Source of the DNA: an uncultured cyanobacterium
GTDB taxonomy: Bacteria > Cyanobacteriota > Cyanobacteriia > Cyanobacteriales > Nostocaceae
Direction of reading: 5' to 3'
DNA length: 48,793 nucleotides
Assembly: GCA_903903925.1 (NCBI GenBank)
Contig: CAIVAU010000162.1
Location: 1-48,793 of the forward strand
In this document: positions 25,845-34,600 of the stretch, piece after piece
Position numbering within the stretch: position 1 is the stretch's first letter
How the letters are laid out: every line of letters begins with the position of its first letter
Position numbers and translations under genes: made by a program
The notes under the pieces: model-generated
The model's input: only the letters and a program-made list of their open reading frames with translations
What the model was told of the DNA's origin: nothing
The model's database searches: none

Positions 25845-26687
25845 CTACACAAAATTTACTACCCTTTGTGCTATAAACTTATACCAATTCTCCAATCCAG
25901 TTCCAGTCAGTGCCGAAACCTGAAAAATCTGAATTTTGGGATTGACCTGCTGGGCATACTCTATACAACGCTGAACATCAAATTGTACGTAAGGTAGCAA
26001 ATCAATTTTAGTGAGGATCATAATCTCACTAGCACGGAACATATGAGGGTATTTTATCGGCTTATCTTCTCCCTCCGTAACTGAGAGAATTACCACTTTT
26101 GCCTGTTCTCCTAAATCGAATAAAGCTGGACAAACCAGATTGCCAACATTCTCAATCATCACCACTGAGTTTAGTGGCGGATTCAGTTGTTGCAATCCGC
26201 GTTCTACCATTGCTGCATCTAGATGACAGCCTGTCCCGGTGTTAATTTGTACAACTTTACAGCCTGTTTCTTTTATTTTTTCCGCATCATGACTTGTTTC
26301 TTGGTCGCCTTCAATGACGCTGATAGATAACTGCTGCTTTAAATCTAAGATAGTTCGAGTTAAAAGAGTTGTTTTTCCAGATCCAGGGGAACTCATTAGA
26401 TTTAATGCCAGGATATTTCGACCTTTAAACCATCCGCGATTTTGGGCTGCAAGGAGGTTATTTTTTCCTAAAATATTTTGTTCTAATGATATAGTTGTGC
26501 TATGGACTTTGGCATGAATTTGAGATGCTTCGGTGATGCTATCATGACTATGGGAGTGGGTGATTATAGTCCCATCCGGTAAGGTATGAGTATGAGAGCG
26601 ATCGCGGATATCAGCCATGACTTCACCTGTTTCAGGATGAGTCATTGTAGTTTTATCATGATCAGAACAACCACAGGTTATACACAT
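25845..26687 (-). CDS. hypB: Hydrogenase nickel incorporation GTPase HypB
   Basis: 280 residues. The N-terminal MCITCGC carries the high-affinity nickel motif (CxxCGC) and a His-rich segment follows (SHTHTLPDG, THSHSHD, 31-48). The GTPase core has the P-loop SSPGSGKTTLL (99-109), EGDQETSHDA, the metal-site NTGTGCHLDAAMV and NKxD-like TKIDLLPY. HypB with HypA delivers Ni to the large subunit of NiFe-hydrogenase. It overlaps hypA by 10 bp and is last in the reverse hyp operon. Confidence 0.97.
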   Translation of the reverse strand: MCITCGCSDHDKTTMTHPETGEVMADIRDRSHTHTLPDGTIITHSHSHDSITEASQIHAKVHSTTISLEQNILGKNNLLAAQNRGWFKGRNILALNLMSSPGSGKTTLLTRTILDLKQQLSISVIEGDQETSHDAEKIKETGCKVVQINTGTGCHLDAAMVERGLQQLNPPLNSVVMIENVGNLVCPALFDLGEQAKVVILSVTEGEDKPIKYPHMFRASEIMILTKIDLLPYVQFDVQRCIEYAQQVNPKIQIFQVSALTGTGLENWYKFIAQRVVNFV

Positions 26688-27019
26688 ACTTCCTCTATCT
26701 CTATTTCTTTGATTTTAAGTTCTTCACCAGCCATTAAATCTAGTTGTATGCTGCCACAATGACAGATACCAAAGGGCTGTTCTAGAGAAATTTCTGCACC
26801 GCATTGGCGACATTTTGCTAATCCTGGAGTTTCCAAAATTTCTAGTGTCGCACCTTCTAGAAGTGTATCTACCGTGCAGATATCGAAACAAAATCGGATG
26901 GCATCTGGCATAATGGCTGAAAGTTTCCCAATTTCTAATAAGACTCGTTTTACTTTTGTGTCTTGGGAGTGTTCAGTGACAATTGCTACAATGTTTTGTG
27001 TGATTCCTAGTTCGTGCAT
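26678..27019 (-). CDS. hypA: Hydrogenase nickel chaperone HypA
   Basis: 113 residues from the ATG at 27019; the protein must begin MHELGITQ because His2 with its N-terminus forms the Ni site. The zinc site is CRQCGAE plus ICHCGS (C-x2-C and C-x-C, the latter shorter than the usual CxxC). HypA passes nickel together with HypB. A longer frame from 27061 overlaps hypE and is rejected. Only 10 bp separate it from hypE and it overlaps hypB, so they are one transcript. Confidence 0.96.
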   Translation of the reverse strand: MHELGITQNIVAIVTEHSQDTKVKRVLLEIGKLSAIMPDAIRFCFDICTVDTLLEGATLEILETPGLAKCRQCGAEISLEQPFGICHCGSIQLDLMAGEELKIKEIEIEEVCV

Positions 27020-27029
27020 GATGGTATGG

Positions 27030-28106
27030 TTAACAAATTCGTGGAAGCTGTTCGCCGACAAGCATATCTAGGATGCGTTCAGCACCGAAAGCAGTTTTTA
27101 ACAAGACAACGCCTGGGGGAGAGGGAAGGACTTCGCCGATGACACAAGCATCTTTTCCGGCTGGGTGTGATTTCATGGCTGATAAAACAGTTTCGGTATT
27201 CTCGCGTCCGACAACTACAACTAGTTTGCCTTCGTTTGCTAGATATAATGGGTCTAAACCTAAAATCTCGCAAACTCCCTTGACTTCTTCACGAATTGGG
27301 ATAGATTGATCATCAAGGCGAATTCCCATATTAGAACTGAGGGCAAATTCGTTTACTACTGTGGCTAAACCACCGCGTGTTGCATCTCGCATAGCATGAA
27401 TTTGGGGACAGACTTTGAGGATGCTTTCAACTAAACTATTTAACGGTTGACAGTCACTTTCAAGATTAGTTTCTAATGCTAACTCCCCACGGGCAATTAA
27501 AATTGCTGTACCATGATTGCCTAATTCACCGTTAATAATGACTGCATCTCCTGGCTGGAGATTATGGGCAGAAATATTAACTCCTGGTGGAATGACCCCA
27601 ATCCCAGAGGTATTAATAAATAATTTATCTACAGCACCGCGATGCACAACTTTTGTGTCACCTGTAACGATTTGTACGCCTGCCTTTTTAGCGGCTGCTT
27701 GCATATTTTGGGCAACTCGCCGCAAAGTTTCTACAGCAAGTCCTTCTTCTAATATTACACTACAGGTAAGATATAACGGTTTAGCACCACTCACTGCTAA
27801 ATCATTGACTGTACCATTGATGGCTAATTCTCCTATATCACCGCCAGGAAAAAATAAAGGATCTACAACATAAGAATCAGTTGTAAAAGCAAGTCTGTCT
27901 CCCTGTTGCATGAGAGTTGCTAAATTGAAACTTGCTTGGTCTTCTAATTGGGAGAGAATCGGATTATTAAAAGTATTAACAAAGATATCATCAATTAAAT
28001 CACGCATTGCTTTACCACCGCTTCCATGGGCAAGGGTAATATGAGTATCTTGCACTTTACCTCGACGACGACGGATTTGTACTGGGTTAGTGGGGAAAAT
28101 ATTCAT
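27030..28106 (-). CDS. hypE: Hydrogenase maturation protein HypE
   Basis: 358 residues of the PurM/AIR-synthase fold. HGSGGKAMRDLI starts the core, VTGDTKVV is the ATP-binding region, and the protein ends PRIC, whose terminal Cys is carbamoylated by HypF and dehydrated to thiocyanate, the source of the CN ligands. The C-terminal Cys is intact. The first 15 residues (MNIFPTNPVQIRRRR) are longer than in many homologues. Between hypE and hypD lies a broken Uma2 gene on the other strand, yet the two genes remain co-oriented. Confidence 0.97.
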   Translation of the reverse strand: MNIFPTNPVQIRRRRGKVQDTHITLAHGSGGKAMRDLIDDIFVNTFNNPILSQLEDQASFNLATLMQQGDRLAFTTDSYVVDPLFFPGGDIGELAINGTVNDLAVSGAKPLYLTCSVILEEGLAVETLRRVAQNMQAAAKKAGVQIVTGDTKVVHRGAVDKLFINTSGIGVIPPGVNISAHNLQPGDAVIINGELGNHGTAILIARGELALETNLESDCQPLNSLVESILKVCPQIHAMRDATRGGLATVVNEFALSSNMGIRLDDQSIPIREEVKGVCEILGLDPLYLANEGKLVVVVGRENTETVLSAMKSHPAGKDACVIGEVLPSPPGVVLLKTAFGAERILDMLVGEQLPRIC

Positions 28107-28197
28107 CTAAAAATTAGTTTAAGGTGCTGAATTGTAGGGTAGGATGATATTCTTGAAGTAGTAAGAATTCAGGAGTCAGGAGTCAGAATGTAATTAT

Positions 28198-28523
28198 ATG
28201 ACAACCACAGCCTCAGAAAAAGTCCGGTGGACAACTGGTGATCTAGATTTATTTCCTGATGACGGTAAGCGTTATGAAATTATTGATGGAGAATTATTTG
28301 TGACTAGATCACGTCACTGGAAACATCAAGAGGTCTGTGTAAAAATAGGTACACAATTAGAAATCTGGTCAACTCAGACGGGATTGGGAAGAGTTGCCTT
28401 TGTACCTGGCATCATTATATATATTACTTTTGACTTTTGACTTTTGACTTTTGACTTCCGCCTTGCGGTACTAGTCCTATTTTGCCAGGATTTATCTGTG
28501 CTGTTGAGCGTTTGTTTGGGTGA
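28198..28523 (+). pseudogene. Uma2-family (DUF820) nuclease gene, internally deleted
   Basis: The start is good Uma2: MTTTASEKVRWTTGDLDLF, GKRYEIIDGELFVT, then EIWSTQTGLGRVAFVPGII, after which the frame hits a TTTTGAC tandem repeat (about 28428-28456) and stops at 28440. Beyond the repeat, another frame (about 28476-28523) encodes PILPGFICAVERLFG and a stop, the typical Uma2 C-terminus. About 100 residues with most of the PD-(D/E)XK core are missing. It lies antisense between hypE and hypD. Confidence 0.85.
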
Positions 28524-28539
28524 GAATAGAACTACACTT

Positions 28540-29709
28540 TTATCTGCGTGCATCTGCGGTATCCCACGGCTTTAGTCCTGGGATTCTCTGCTCCCTGCTC
28601 CCTCTGAACTCTTTGATGCCACCATATTTGTAATAAGCTGCACAAGCACCTTCAGAAGATACCATGCAACTACCTATCGGTGTTTCCGGTGTGCAGGCTG
28701 TACCAAAGACTTTGCATTGCCAAGGTTTTAACACTCCTTTGAGGATTTCACCACATTGACAGGCTTTATGGTCCGCAACTTTGAGATTAGGTATGGTAAA
28801 TTTTAGTTCTGCATCAAATTGGGCATACTCAGGACGAATTTTTAACCCTGAATAGGGGATGTCGCCTAAGCCACGCCAATCAAAATTTTCTCGCACTGCA
28901 AAAACTTCGTTTATGGCTGCAAGCGCTACATGATTCCCTGTTGTCTCTACGAGTCGGTTATATTGATTTTCTACTTCACAACGATTTTCTACGATTTGTT
29001 GCAACAGCATCCAAATTGATTGGAAAATGTCTAAAGGTTCAAATCCTGAAACAACAATTGGTTTGTGAAACTGTTGAGAAATAAACTGATACGGGTCAGT
29101 ACCAATGACCATACTGACATGACCGGGCCCGATAAATCCATCTAGTTGGAGATCGGGATTATCTAGTAGTGCTTCTAGGGCTGGAATCACGAGAACGTGA
29201 TTGCAAAACAGACTGAAGTTATCAAGTTTTTCGGCTGCTGCTTGCAGGATGGTAAAAGCTGTACTGGGGGCGGTTGTTTCAAAGCCTAAGGCAAAGAAAA
29301 CTACTTCTTTGTTAGGGTTTTCTCTAGCAATTTGCAGGCTATCTAAAGGAGAGTAAACCATGCGGATATCTGCACCTTTTGCTCTAGCTTGGAGTAAGCT
29401 GGTTTTAGAACCAGGAACCCGCATTGCATCGCCAAAGGTGGCGAAGATGACATTGGAATTTTGGGAGATGGCGATCGCATCATCCAACCTCCCCTTTGGC
29501 ATAACGCACACCGGACAACCAGGCCCATGAATCAGTTCTAGAACATCAGGCAAAACTTCTTCAATGCCATACTTAAAAATGGAATGAGTATGACCGCCGC
29601 ACACTTCCATTATTTTGATCGGCTGTGCCAACTCTTGACATAATTTTTCGATTTCACAAAGTAAAGCTTGAGCTTTTTGAGGTTCGCGAAATTCGTCAAC
29701 GTATTTCAT
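28540..29709 (-). CDS. hypD: Hydrogenase maturation protein HypD
   Basis: 389 residues from the ATG at 29709 (MKYVDEFREPQ). Motifs: IMEVCGGHTHSIFKYG (the CGGHTH site), LIHGPGCPVCVMP (GPGCPVC) and the 4Fe-4S-ligating Cys residues near the end (CQCGEILKG, CKVFGTACTPETPIGSCMVSSEGACAAYYKYGG). HypD with HypC is the scaffold on which Fe(CN)2CO is built. After KYGG the frame runs on for about 23 residues (FRGSREQRIPGLKPWDTADA) that are translated from repetitive DNA, so the original stop has been lost. An upstream frame to 29757 is rejected. Confidence 0.96.
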   Translation of the reverse strand: MKYVDEFREPQKAQALLCEIEKLCQELAQPIKIMEVCGGHTHSIFKYGIEEVLPDVLELIHGPGCPVCVMPKGRLDDAIAISQNSNVIFATFGDAMRVPGSKTSLLQARAKGADIRMVYSPLDSLQIARENPNKEVVFFALGFETTAPSTAFTILQAAAEKLDNFSLFCNHVLVIPALEALLDNPDLQLDGFIGPGHVSMVIGTDPYQFISQQFHKPIVVSGFEPLDIFQSIWMLLQQIVENRCEVENQYNRLVETTGNHVALAAINEVFAVRENFDWRGLGDIPYSGLKIRPEYAQFDAELKFTIPNLKVADHKACQCGEILKGVLKPWQCKVFGTACTPETPIGSCMVSSEGACAAYYKYGGIKEFRGSREQRIPGLKPWDTADARR

Positions 29710-29720
29710 TGGTTCATTAT

Positions 29721-29915
29721 AGCAGATTGCAAGTAAGTGGAGGTACAATGGGAGCATACCAGTTTTGCAAAAAGACGATCAGTAGTGTGAGCATCTTGCT
29801 CACGTGTAAAACAAGCGAGCTTTCCGGCTCGCACTACGAATTTACGCTCATTGGGATGCACCCGGTACAATTCCTTTGTCTCAACGCTAGATACAAAGCC
29901 TTGTTAACTCCTAAC
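29721..29915. repeat. Dispersed repeat copy 2, interrupted by palindromic element
   Basis: The outer parts (GCAGATTGCAAGTAAGTG from 29722, and GCTAGATACAAAGCCT near 29886-29901) match the repeat at 7813-7890. Between them sits extra sequence that includes the palindromic element 29782-29837, the inverted second copy of the one at 1191-1238. One repeat thus appears nested in another, in the hypC-hypD gap. Confidence 0.75.
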
Positions 29916-30158
29916 TCCTAACGTGACTATTTCCTGCAATAATTGCAATGTTTCTGCTGCTTCTTGTTCGTTAATGCGATTCATGGCAAAGCCGACGTGA
30001 ACCAGTACCCAATCACCAATACAAGACTCAGCAGGATGTTGTTTATCAACGATGCAAGCGATATTAATTTGTCGCGTTACACCACCAATATTAACAACAG
30101 CTAATTTTTGCTTAACGTCTGTGATTTCTATAATTTGACCGGGAATACCTAAACACAT
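29904..30158 (-). CDS. hypC: Hydrogenase maturation chaperone HypC
   Basis: 84 residues from the ATG at 30158, which gives the obligatory MCLGIPGQI start; Cys2 binds the Fe centre with HypD. Further motifs are GDWVLVHVGFAMNRI and EQEAAETLQLLQEI. A GGAAAAGAAA purine stretch precedes the start; the longer frame to 30173 would bury Cys2. The protein ends VTLGVRS, where GVRS comes from a GGAGTTA heptamer repeat, so the native C-terminus has been slightly altered. Confidence 0.96.
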   Translation of the reverse strand: MCLGIPGQIIEITDVKQKLAVVNIGGVTRQINIACIVDKQHPAESCIGDWVLVHVGFAMNRINEQEAAETLQLLQEIVTLGVRS

Positions 30159-30233
30159 TTTCTTTTCCATCAATTATTATTGGTTCGTAGTTACGCTTTA
30201 GCACCCCTAAAAGCCTATTTCTATCTACTCAGA

Positions 30234-32612
30234 TTAGGACAGCAATTGGGCAGCTGCAATAACGGCTTGCCCTAGTGATAAACCGCCATCGTTGGGTGGG
30301 ACTAAGCTGTGAGTGAATACATTCAATCCTAATGCTTGTAAACGACTACTGACGATCTGTAATAGAATACAATTTTGAAAAACTCCTCCTGTCAGGAATA
30401 CTTGATTTGTGTCATTTTCTTTACAAATATGTCCAACTATTTTTACAATGATATCAGCTAAGCTTTGGTGAAATTTAGCAGCTATGATTGATTGAGGAAT
30501 TTGCTGTTGCAAGTCATCAAGTAAGGCTTGCCACATTGGACGTGGGTCTATACAGTAAATACTATCTAAAATATTAATATTAAAGGGATAAATTAGCGTT
30601 TCTTTATGATGACTTAAGATATCTTGATCGACTAAAGCTTCCATTTCAATTGCGGCTTGTCCTTCATAGCTACATTCTTGTCGGCAAATACCGATCGCAG
30701 CCGCCACCGCATCGAATAACCGCCCTACTGATGAAGTTAGGGGAGAGTTGATTCTTTTGTCTATCAGCTGATTGAGAAGGTTAAGTGGCTTTTGTTTAAG
30801 AAATGTGAATAATTCTAAATCACTGTACTTATTTTCTAAATTGTCCCACGTAAAAGCCGATATTAATTGAGCGTAGGTGTTACGCCAAGGCTGTTTAATT
30901 GCTTGTAACCCACCAATCATTGCTACTGGCTTAAATGTTGCCAATCGCCTAAAGGAGCGGTAATCTGCTAGAAGGAATTCTCCACCCCAAAGTGTTCCAT
31001 CTTCGCCATAACCTAATCCATCTAAAGCGATACCCAAGACAGGTGTTGAATTGAGAGGTATACCATTCTCAGCCATACAAGCAGCTATGTGGGCATGATG
31101 ATGCTGGATGTGGTGTAATTTATGGCTGTACTGTTGAGTGGCTGCTAGTTCTTTACCAAGTTTTGTTGATAGATACTCAGGATGGAGGTCGATAGCGATA
31201 GCTTCTGGTTGATGGTCGAATAAGTTCAAGTATAAAGTCAGTGTATCCTGATAGGCTTTAAAAGCAGCCGCGTTTTCTAAGTCTCCTAAATGTTGAGAGA
31301 GAATTGCTTCCCCATTCCGCAACAAACAAAAGGTATTTTTTAACTCGCCACCCATTGCTAAAATCTGAGGAACGCTGTTAAATCCAGATGGTAATTTGAT
31401 CGGTGCTGGCGCGTATCCTCTAGCACGGCGAATTATTTGTACTTGTTCGCCTATAACCCGCACTACTGAATCATCAACTCGGTTCACAATCTCTCGATTG
31501 TGGAGAAAAAAATAATCAGCAATTTTCCCTAACTTATCACGTGCTTCGTCGTTATCAATACATTGCGGTTCATCAGAAAGATTGCCACTTGTGAAGACTA
31601 TCGGGCGATTCATGCGTTTGAGAATTAGGTGATGTAAGGGGGTGTAAGGGAGTATAAAGCCAAGGGTATTTTGTCTTGGTGCGACGGAAGGTGCAATTGA
31701 ATTTTTAACCGTAGATAAACGCAGATGGACGCGGATAATTTTCTGTTGCAATAAAACAATGGGTGCGGCGGGACTTTCTAGGAGTTCTTTTTCTTTGGTG
31801 GTGAGGTTACAATATTCTTCAATAATTGCTATGTCTCGCGCCATTAAAGCAAAGGGTTTGTGGTAACGCCCTTTGCGCTGACGCAGTTTTTGCACAGCAG
31901 TTTCTTGTGTTGCATCGCAAGCAAGATGAATTCCACCCAATCCCTTAATAGCTACAATTTCGCCTTTTTGCAACAAAGTACAGACAGCATCAACATCATC
32001 CATCATGGAGAACATGGAAGCTGTTATCGGTTGACCATCCGCACGTTCTAAGGTCACTTTTGGCCCGCAAATGTGACAGGCTATAGGTTGGGCATGAAAT
32101 CGGCGGTTTTCTACGTCTTTGTATTCTTTTGTGCAATCTGAACACATGGCAAAAGCAGCCATGCTGGTTTGATGTCGGTCGTATGGAATGGCACGAATAA
32201 TACTCAAGCGGGGACCACAATGAGTACAGTTCGTGAAGGGATAGCGATACCAACGGCTGAAGGGGTCGAAGATTTCTGCTTGACATTGGGGACAAGTCGC
32301 AGCATCGGGAGCAATTTCTGTTTTTACTGTGCTATTTACACTGCTAGAAATGACAAAATCATTGAAGGGAATTTCACTTGCATAACGCCTGCGTATTAGT
32401 TCCTTAATTCTTGCCAGTGGTGGACATTCTTGCTGCAATCTTTGAATAAATTCTTCTAAAGATGCTTCACTACCAGAGACTCGAATTAAGACACCTTCAC
32501 CGTCATTACAAACTTCTCCCCACAACCCACAGGCTTTTGCCAAACGATACACTGTAGGGCGAAATCCTACTCCCTGAACAGTACCGTAAATCCTAATTTC
32601 CTCAGTCGTCAT
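30234..32612 (-). CDS. hypF: Carbamoyltransferase HypF
   Basis: 792 residues. Acylphosphatase domain (IYGTVQGVGFRPTVYRLA), two zinc-finger pairs (CPQCQAEIFD, CTHCGPRLS, CSDCTKEY, CHICGPKV), YrdC-like domain (IVAIKGLGGIHLACDA) and Kae1-like domain (HHHAHIAACMAENG, ALDGLGYGEDGTLWGGE, LTGGVFQN). It makes carbamoyl-adenylate and transfers the carbamoyl group to the HypE Cys. Within the YrdC region a repeat-encoded peptide (IIRVHLRLSTVK, 31704-31743) is inserted between VLLQQK and SIAPSVAP. It overlaps the NHL gene by 11 bp, so translation is coupled. Confidence 0.97.
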   Translation of the reverse strand: MTTEEIRIYGTVQGVGFRPTVYRLAKACGLWGEVCNDGEGVLIRVSGSEASLEEFIQRLQQECPPLARIKELIRRRYASEIPFNDFVISSSVNSTVKTEIAPDAATCPQCQAEIFDPFSRWYRYPFTNCTHCGPRLSIIRAIPYDRHQTSMAAFAMCSDCTKEYKDVENRRFHAQPIACHICGPKVTLERADGQPITASMFSMMDDVDAVCTLLQKGEIVAIKGLGGIHLACDATQETAVQKLRQRKGRYHKPFALMARDIAIIEEYCNLTTKEKELLESPAAPIVLLQQKIIRVHLRLSTVKNSIAPSVAPRQNTLGFILPYTPLHHLILKRMNRPIVFTSGNLSDEPQCIDNDEARDKLGKIADYFFLHNREIVNRVDDSVVRVIGEQVQIIRRARGYAPAPIKLPSGFNSVPQILAMGGELKNTFCLLRNGEAILSQHLGDLENAAAFKAYQDTLTLYLNLFDHQPEAIAIDLHPEYLSTKLGKELAATQQYSHKLHHIQHHHAHIAACMAENGIPLNSTPVLGIALDGLGYGEDGTLWGGEFLLADYRSFRRLATFKPVAMIGGLQAIKQPWRNTYAQLISAFTWDNLENKYSDLELFTFLKQKPLNLLNQLIDKRINSPLTSSVGRLFDAVAAAIGICRQECSYEGQAAIEMEALVDQDILSHHKETLIYPFNINILDSIYCIDPRPMWQALLDDLQQQIPQSIIAAKFHQSLADIIVKIVGHICKENDTNQVFLTGGVFQNCILLQIVSSRLQALGLNVFTHSLVPPNDGGLSLGQAVIAAAQLLS
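31704..31743 (-). repeat. In-frame dispersed repeat inside hypF
   Basis: The plus strand reads AACCGTAGATAAACGCAGAT followed by GGACGCGGATAA, an intergenic repeat type (CGCAGATGGACGCGGATAA) that I recall from cyanobacterial genomes and that resembles the TCTGCGTGCATCTGCGG string at 28543-28560. Here it encodes about 13 extra residues between conserved HypF segments without breaking the frame. Confidence 0.65.
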
Positions 32613-33771
32613 GGTTGAACCGCCACACCAAAATCCGGTTATTTCCAGAGTCGGCTATTACCGCTGTCTTTCCACAAATTTTTATCCCATAACACCAATT
32701 AAGGCTGTCTCGCGTTGGTAGTCCAAAATCCCGGTTCTCGCCTTTCCTGTTAAAATCTATTTGTCCAGCCAACACTTGACTTTCACGTAAAAATGAAAGT
32801 GATTCTAGTTTCTTCCACCCTAGCAACCGGGAGTTAGCAGTATCTGCAACTAGTAACCAATCATCATTAGCAGCCACGCCATAAGGCATACTCAGACTAC
32901 TAGCATTAGGAAAATAAACTCCTTGATTCATTTCGACTGCATCGAAACTTTTTTGTCCTAACACGACTGCACAAGGTGCATTATTTTCTCTAGGTATCCC
33001 GGACCATATCATCACACGGTTATTACCCGCATCGGTAACAACCAGATTGTCTCCCCAAAAGGTGATATCGTGACACCAACGCATACTCGATGCTGAGGGA
33101 GTACCGCCGTTATTTTCATTGCGCGATCGCATGTCTGGTTGTCCCAATACTAAATCTGCTTTTTGACCATTTTCTTCTGGTAATTGGTGCCAAATCAATA
33201 CCCGTCGATTTCCTGTATCAGCAACAAATAGCTTTCCTTGATCAGAGAAAACACCATAACACCAGTTTAAAGTATTGGCTGCTGCTTCTTGTTGTCCTCT
33301 GTTGGGTTCGTTTGCGATAAAATCAGCTTGACCTAACACCAAATCTGCTGGAACATTGCTCTCTTCCGGTAACTTTTTCCAAATCAAAATTCGGTGATTC
33401 CAAGCATCTGCTACCGCAAATCCTTCTCCAAAAGCACAAATTCCTGTTGGTACACTTAGGGTTGACCTTCCGGGTGTACTTTTGGCATTTTGTCCTTCAT
33501 GGTTAAAGTCAGGTTGTCCAATGACCCAATCAGCAGGTTGACTATCTCTCGTGGGTAAACTCCGCCATCCCAATAAACGATGATGCCCTGTGTCTGATAC
33601 CCACAATGGGCCTGTTTCAGATTTCAAATAAACACCGCGAGGACCAAACATATCTATCCTACTTGGTGCTACAGGAATTACTAATTGTTCTGGTTCAATA
33701 CTCCTGCCTAAAATAACTTCTGCACCCTGAGGTGAGAAGGTTAATTTTTGGGGAGTTGCTGTTTGAGTCAT
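32602..33771 (-). CDS. NHL-repeat protein at head of hyp operon
   Basis: 389 residues of beta-propeller repeats. The recurring pattern is VADxxNxRxLxW (LWVSDTGHHRLLGW, FAVADAWNHRILIW, LFVADTGNRRVLIW, LVVTDAGNNRVMIW, LLVADTANSRLLGW, AVIADSGNNRILVW), each followed by an LGQxDF segment (VIGQPDFN, VLGQADF, VLGQPDM, VLGQKSF, LAGQIDF), so six blades. No signal peptide. An NHL gene stands directly before hypF in Nostoc hyp operons; its role in hydrogenase maturation is not established. The reading frame overlaps hypF by 11 bp. Confidence 0.92.
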   Translation of the reverse strand: MTQTATPQKLTFSPQGAEVILGRSIEPEQLVIPVAPSRIDMFGPRGVYLKSETGPLWVSDTGHHRLLGWRSLPTRDSQPADWVIGQPDFNHEGQNAKSTPGRSTLSVPTGICAFGEGFAVADAWNHRILIWKKLPEESNVPADLVLGQADFIANEPNRGQQEAAANTLNWCYGVFSDQGKLFVADTGNRRVLIWHQLPEENGQKADLVLGQPDMRSRNENNGGTPSASSMRWCHDITFWGDNLVVTDAGNNRVMIWSGIPRENNAPCAVVLGQKSFDAVEMNQGVYFPNASSLSMPYGVAANDDWLLVADTANSRLLGWKKLESLSFLRESQVLAGQIDFNRKGENRDFGLPTRDSLNWCYGIKICGKTAVIADSGNNRILVWRFNHDD

Positions 33772-33909
33772 TTTATGAATTATGAATTATGAGTTATGAG
33801 TGGGGAGTTAGGAGTGGGGAGTGGGGAGTGGCAACAATTGACGATTAGCAGTTAGCAACTAACAATAGTATACTAGAAGTAGAAATTTTGCCTTATCCCA
33901 GTGAAAAAA

Positions 33910-34230
33910 ATGCCTATCCAACAGGTAAGTAAAGAGTATATTGCCATAGATCCTGACTATTGTTTTGGTAAACCCCGCATTGTGGGAACAAGAATAACTG
34001 TTGCTGCTATTGCAAAAATGTATTTGGAGATGGGAGAATCTCTTGAAGTTATTGCTTCTGAATATGATTTATCTAAAGCAGCAGTTTATGCAGCAATGGC
34101 ATACTATTACGATCATCGAGAACAAATTGATCGCCATACCGCAGAAAGTGAGGCGTTAGTCGAGGAAATGAAGCGTAATAGTCCGCCTTCTCCAATAGAT
34201 GCAAGATTAAAGGCAATTCGGGGTGAGTAG
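33910..34230 (+). CDS. DUF433 antitoxin-like protein
   Basis: 106 residues from ATG 33910 (MPIQQVSKEYIAIDP; GTG 33901 is an alternative). DUF433 motif: IDPDYCFGKPRIVGTRITVAAIAKMYLEMGESLEVIASEYDLSKAAVYAAMAYYYDH, a winged/helical DNA-binding fold, then an acidic/basic tail. In cyanobacteria DUF433 genes are paired with DUF5615 PIN-like toxins as VapBC-like modules. Here the toxin gene starts inside the antitoxin stop (GTG at 34223) but is gutted, so this is probably an orphan antitoxin. It diverges from the NHL-hyp operon. Confidence 0.88.
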   Translation: MPIQQVSKEYIAIDPDYCFGKPRIVGTRITVAAIAKMYLEMGESLEVIASEYDLSKAAVYAAMAYYYDHREQIDRHTAESEALVEEMKRNSPPSPIDARLKAIRGE

Positions 34231-34369
34231 TCGGATTAGATTTCATTTAGACGAACAGGTAATGTCAGTTATCGCCCGTGAATCAATTGGACAGATTGTT
34301 GAAAGTTTGCTGCTGATTTATGAGGTTTATACGCCTGAGGAAATGGTAGGGCGTGTTGAGTATTTATAG
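34223..34369 (+). pseudogene. DUF5615 PIN-like toxin gene with internal deletion
   Basis: A 48-residue in-frame remnant. Its first residues SSRIRFHLDEQV match the start of DUF5615 toxins (RFHLDENV) and the last part IGQIVESLLLIYEVYTPEEMVGRVEYL matches their C-terminus. The central part, some 50-60 residues with the catalytic acidic residues, is missing. The GTG start overlaps the antitoxin stop by 8 bp, the usual coupling. Confidence 0.8.
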
Positions 34370-34495
34370 ATAAACATCATGTCCTCAACAGCGATCACTT
34401 GACCTGTAATGCAATTAATACAGTCGTTACAGGAGTGGCAAATGGCAACAATTGACGATTAGTAATTACTAAAGAATATGTAAGAACACATTTGT

Positions 34496-34593
34496 CAGGA
34501 TTGTTAAAGAATCGGGAGATAACAACAGCCATCTAAGAAGAGTGAAGATAGATGCCAAACCCTACTAAATTCTGACTCCTGACTCCTGACTTC
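34496..34593 (+). repeat. Dispersed repeat (TGTTAAA-AATCGGGAGATA), copy 1
   Basis: The string GTCAGGATTGTTAAAGAATC with GGGAGATAACA and a CTGACTCC heptamer tail resembles 48597-48690 (GTCAGAACTGTTAAACAATC, GGGAGATAGCA, same tail). Both lie in gene-poor DNA next to reverse genes. The element is about 95 bp and starts and ends in heptamer repeats. Confidence 0.7.
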
Positions 34594-34600
34594 TTACTCC

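Noticed and set aside
25845..33771. Search for hydrogenase structural genes (hupSL, hoxEFUYH) beside the hyp genes
   Set aside because: None of the frames in or next to the cluster has large- or small-subunit motifs, so the target enzyme is encoded elsewhere.
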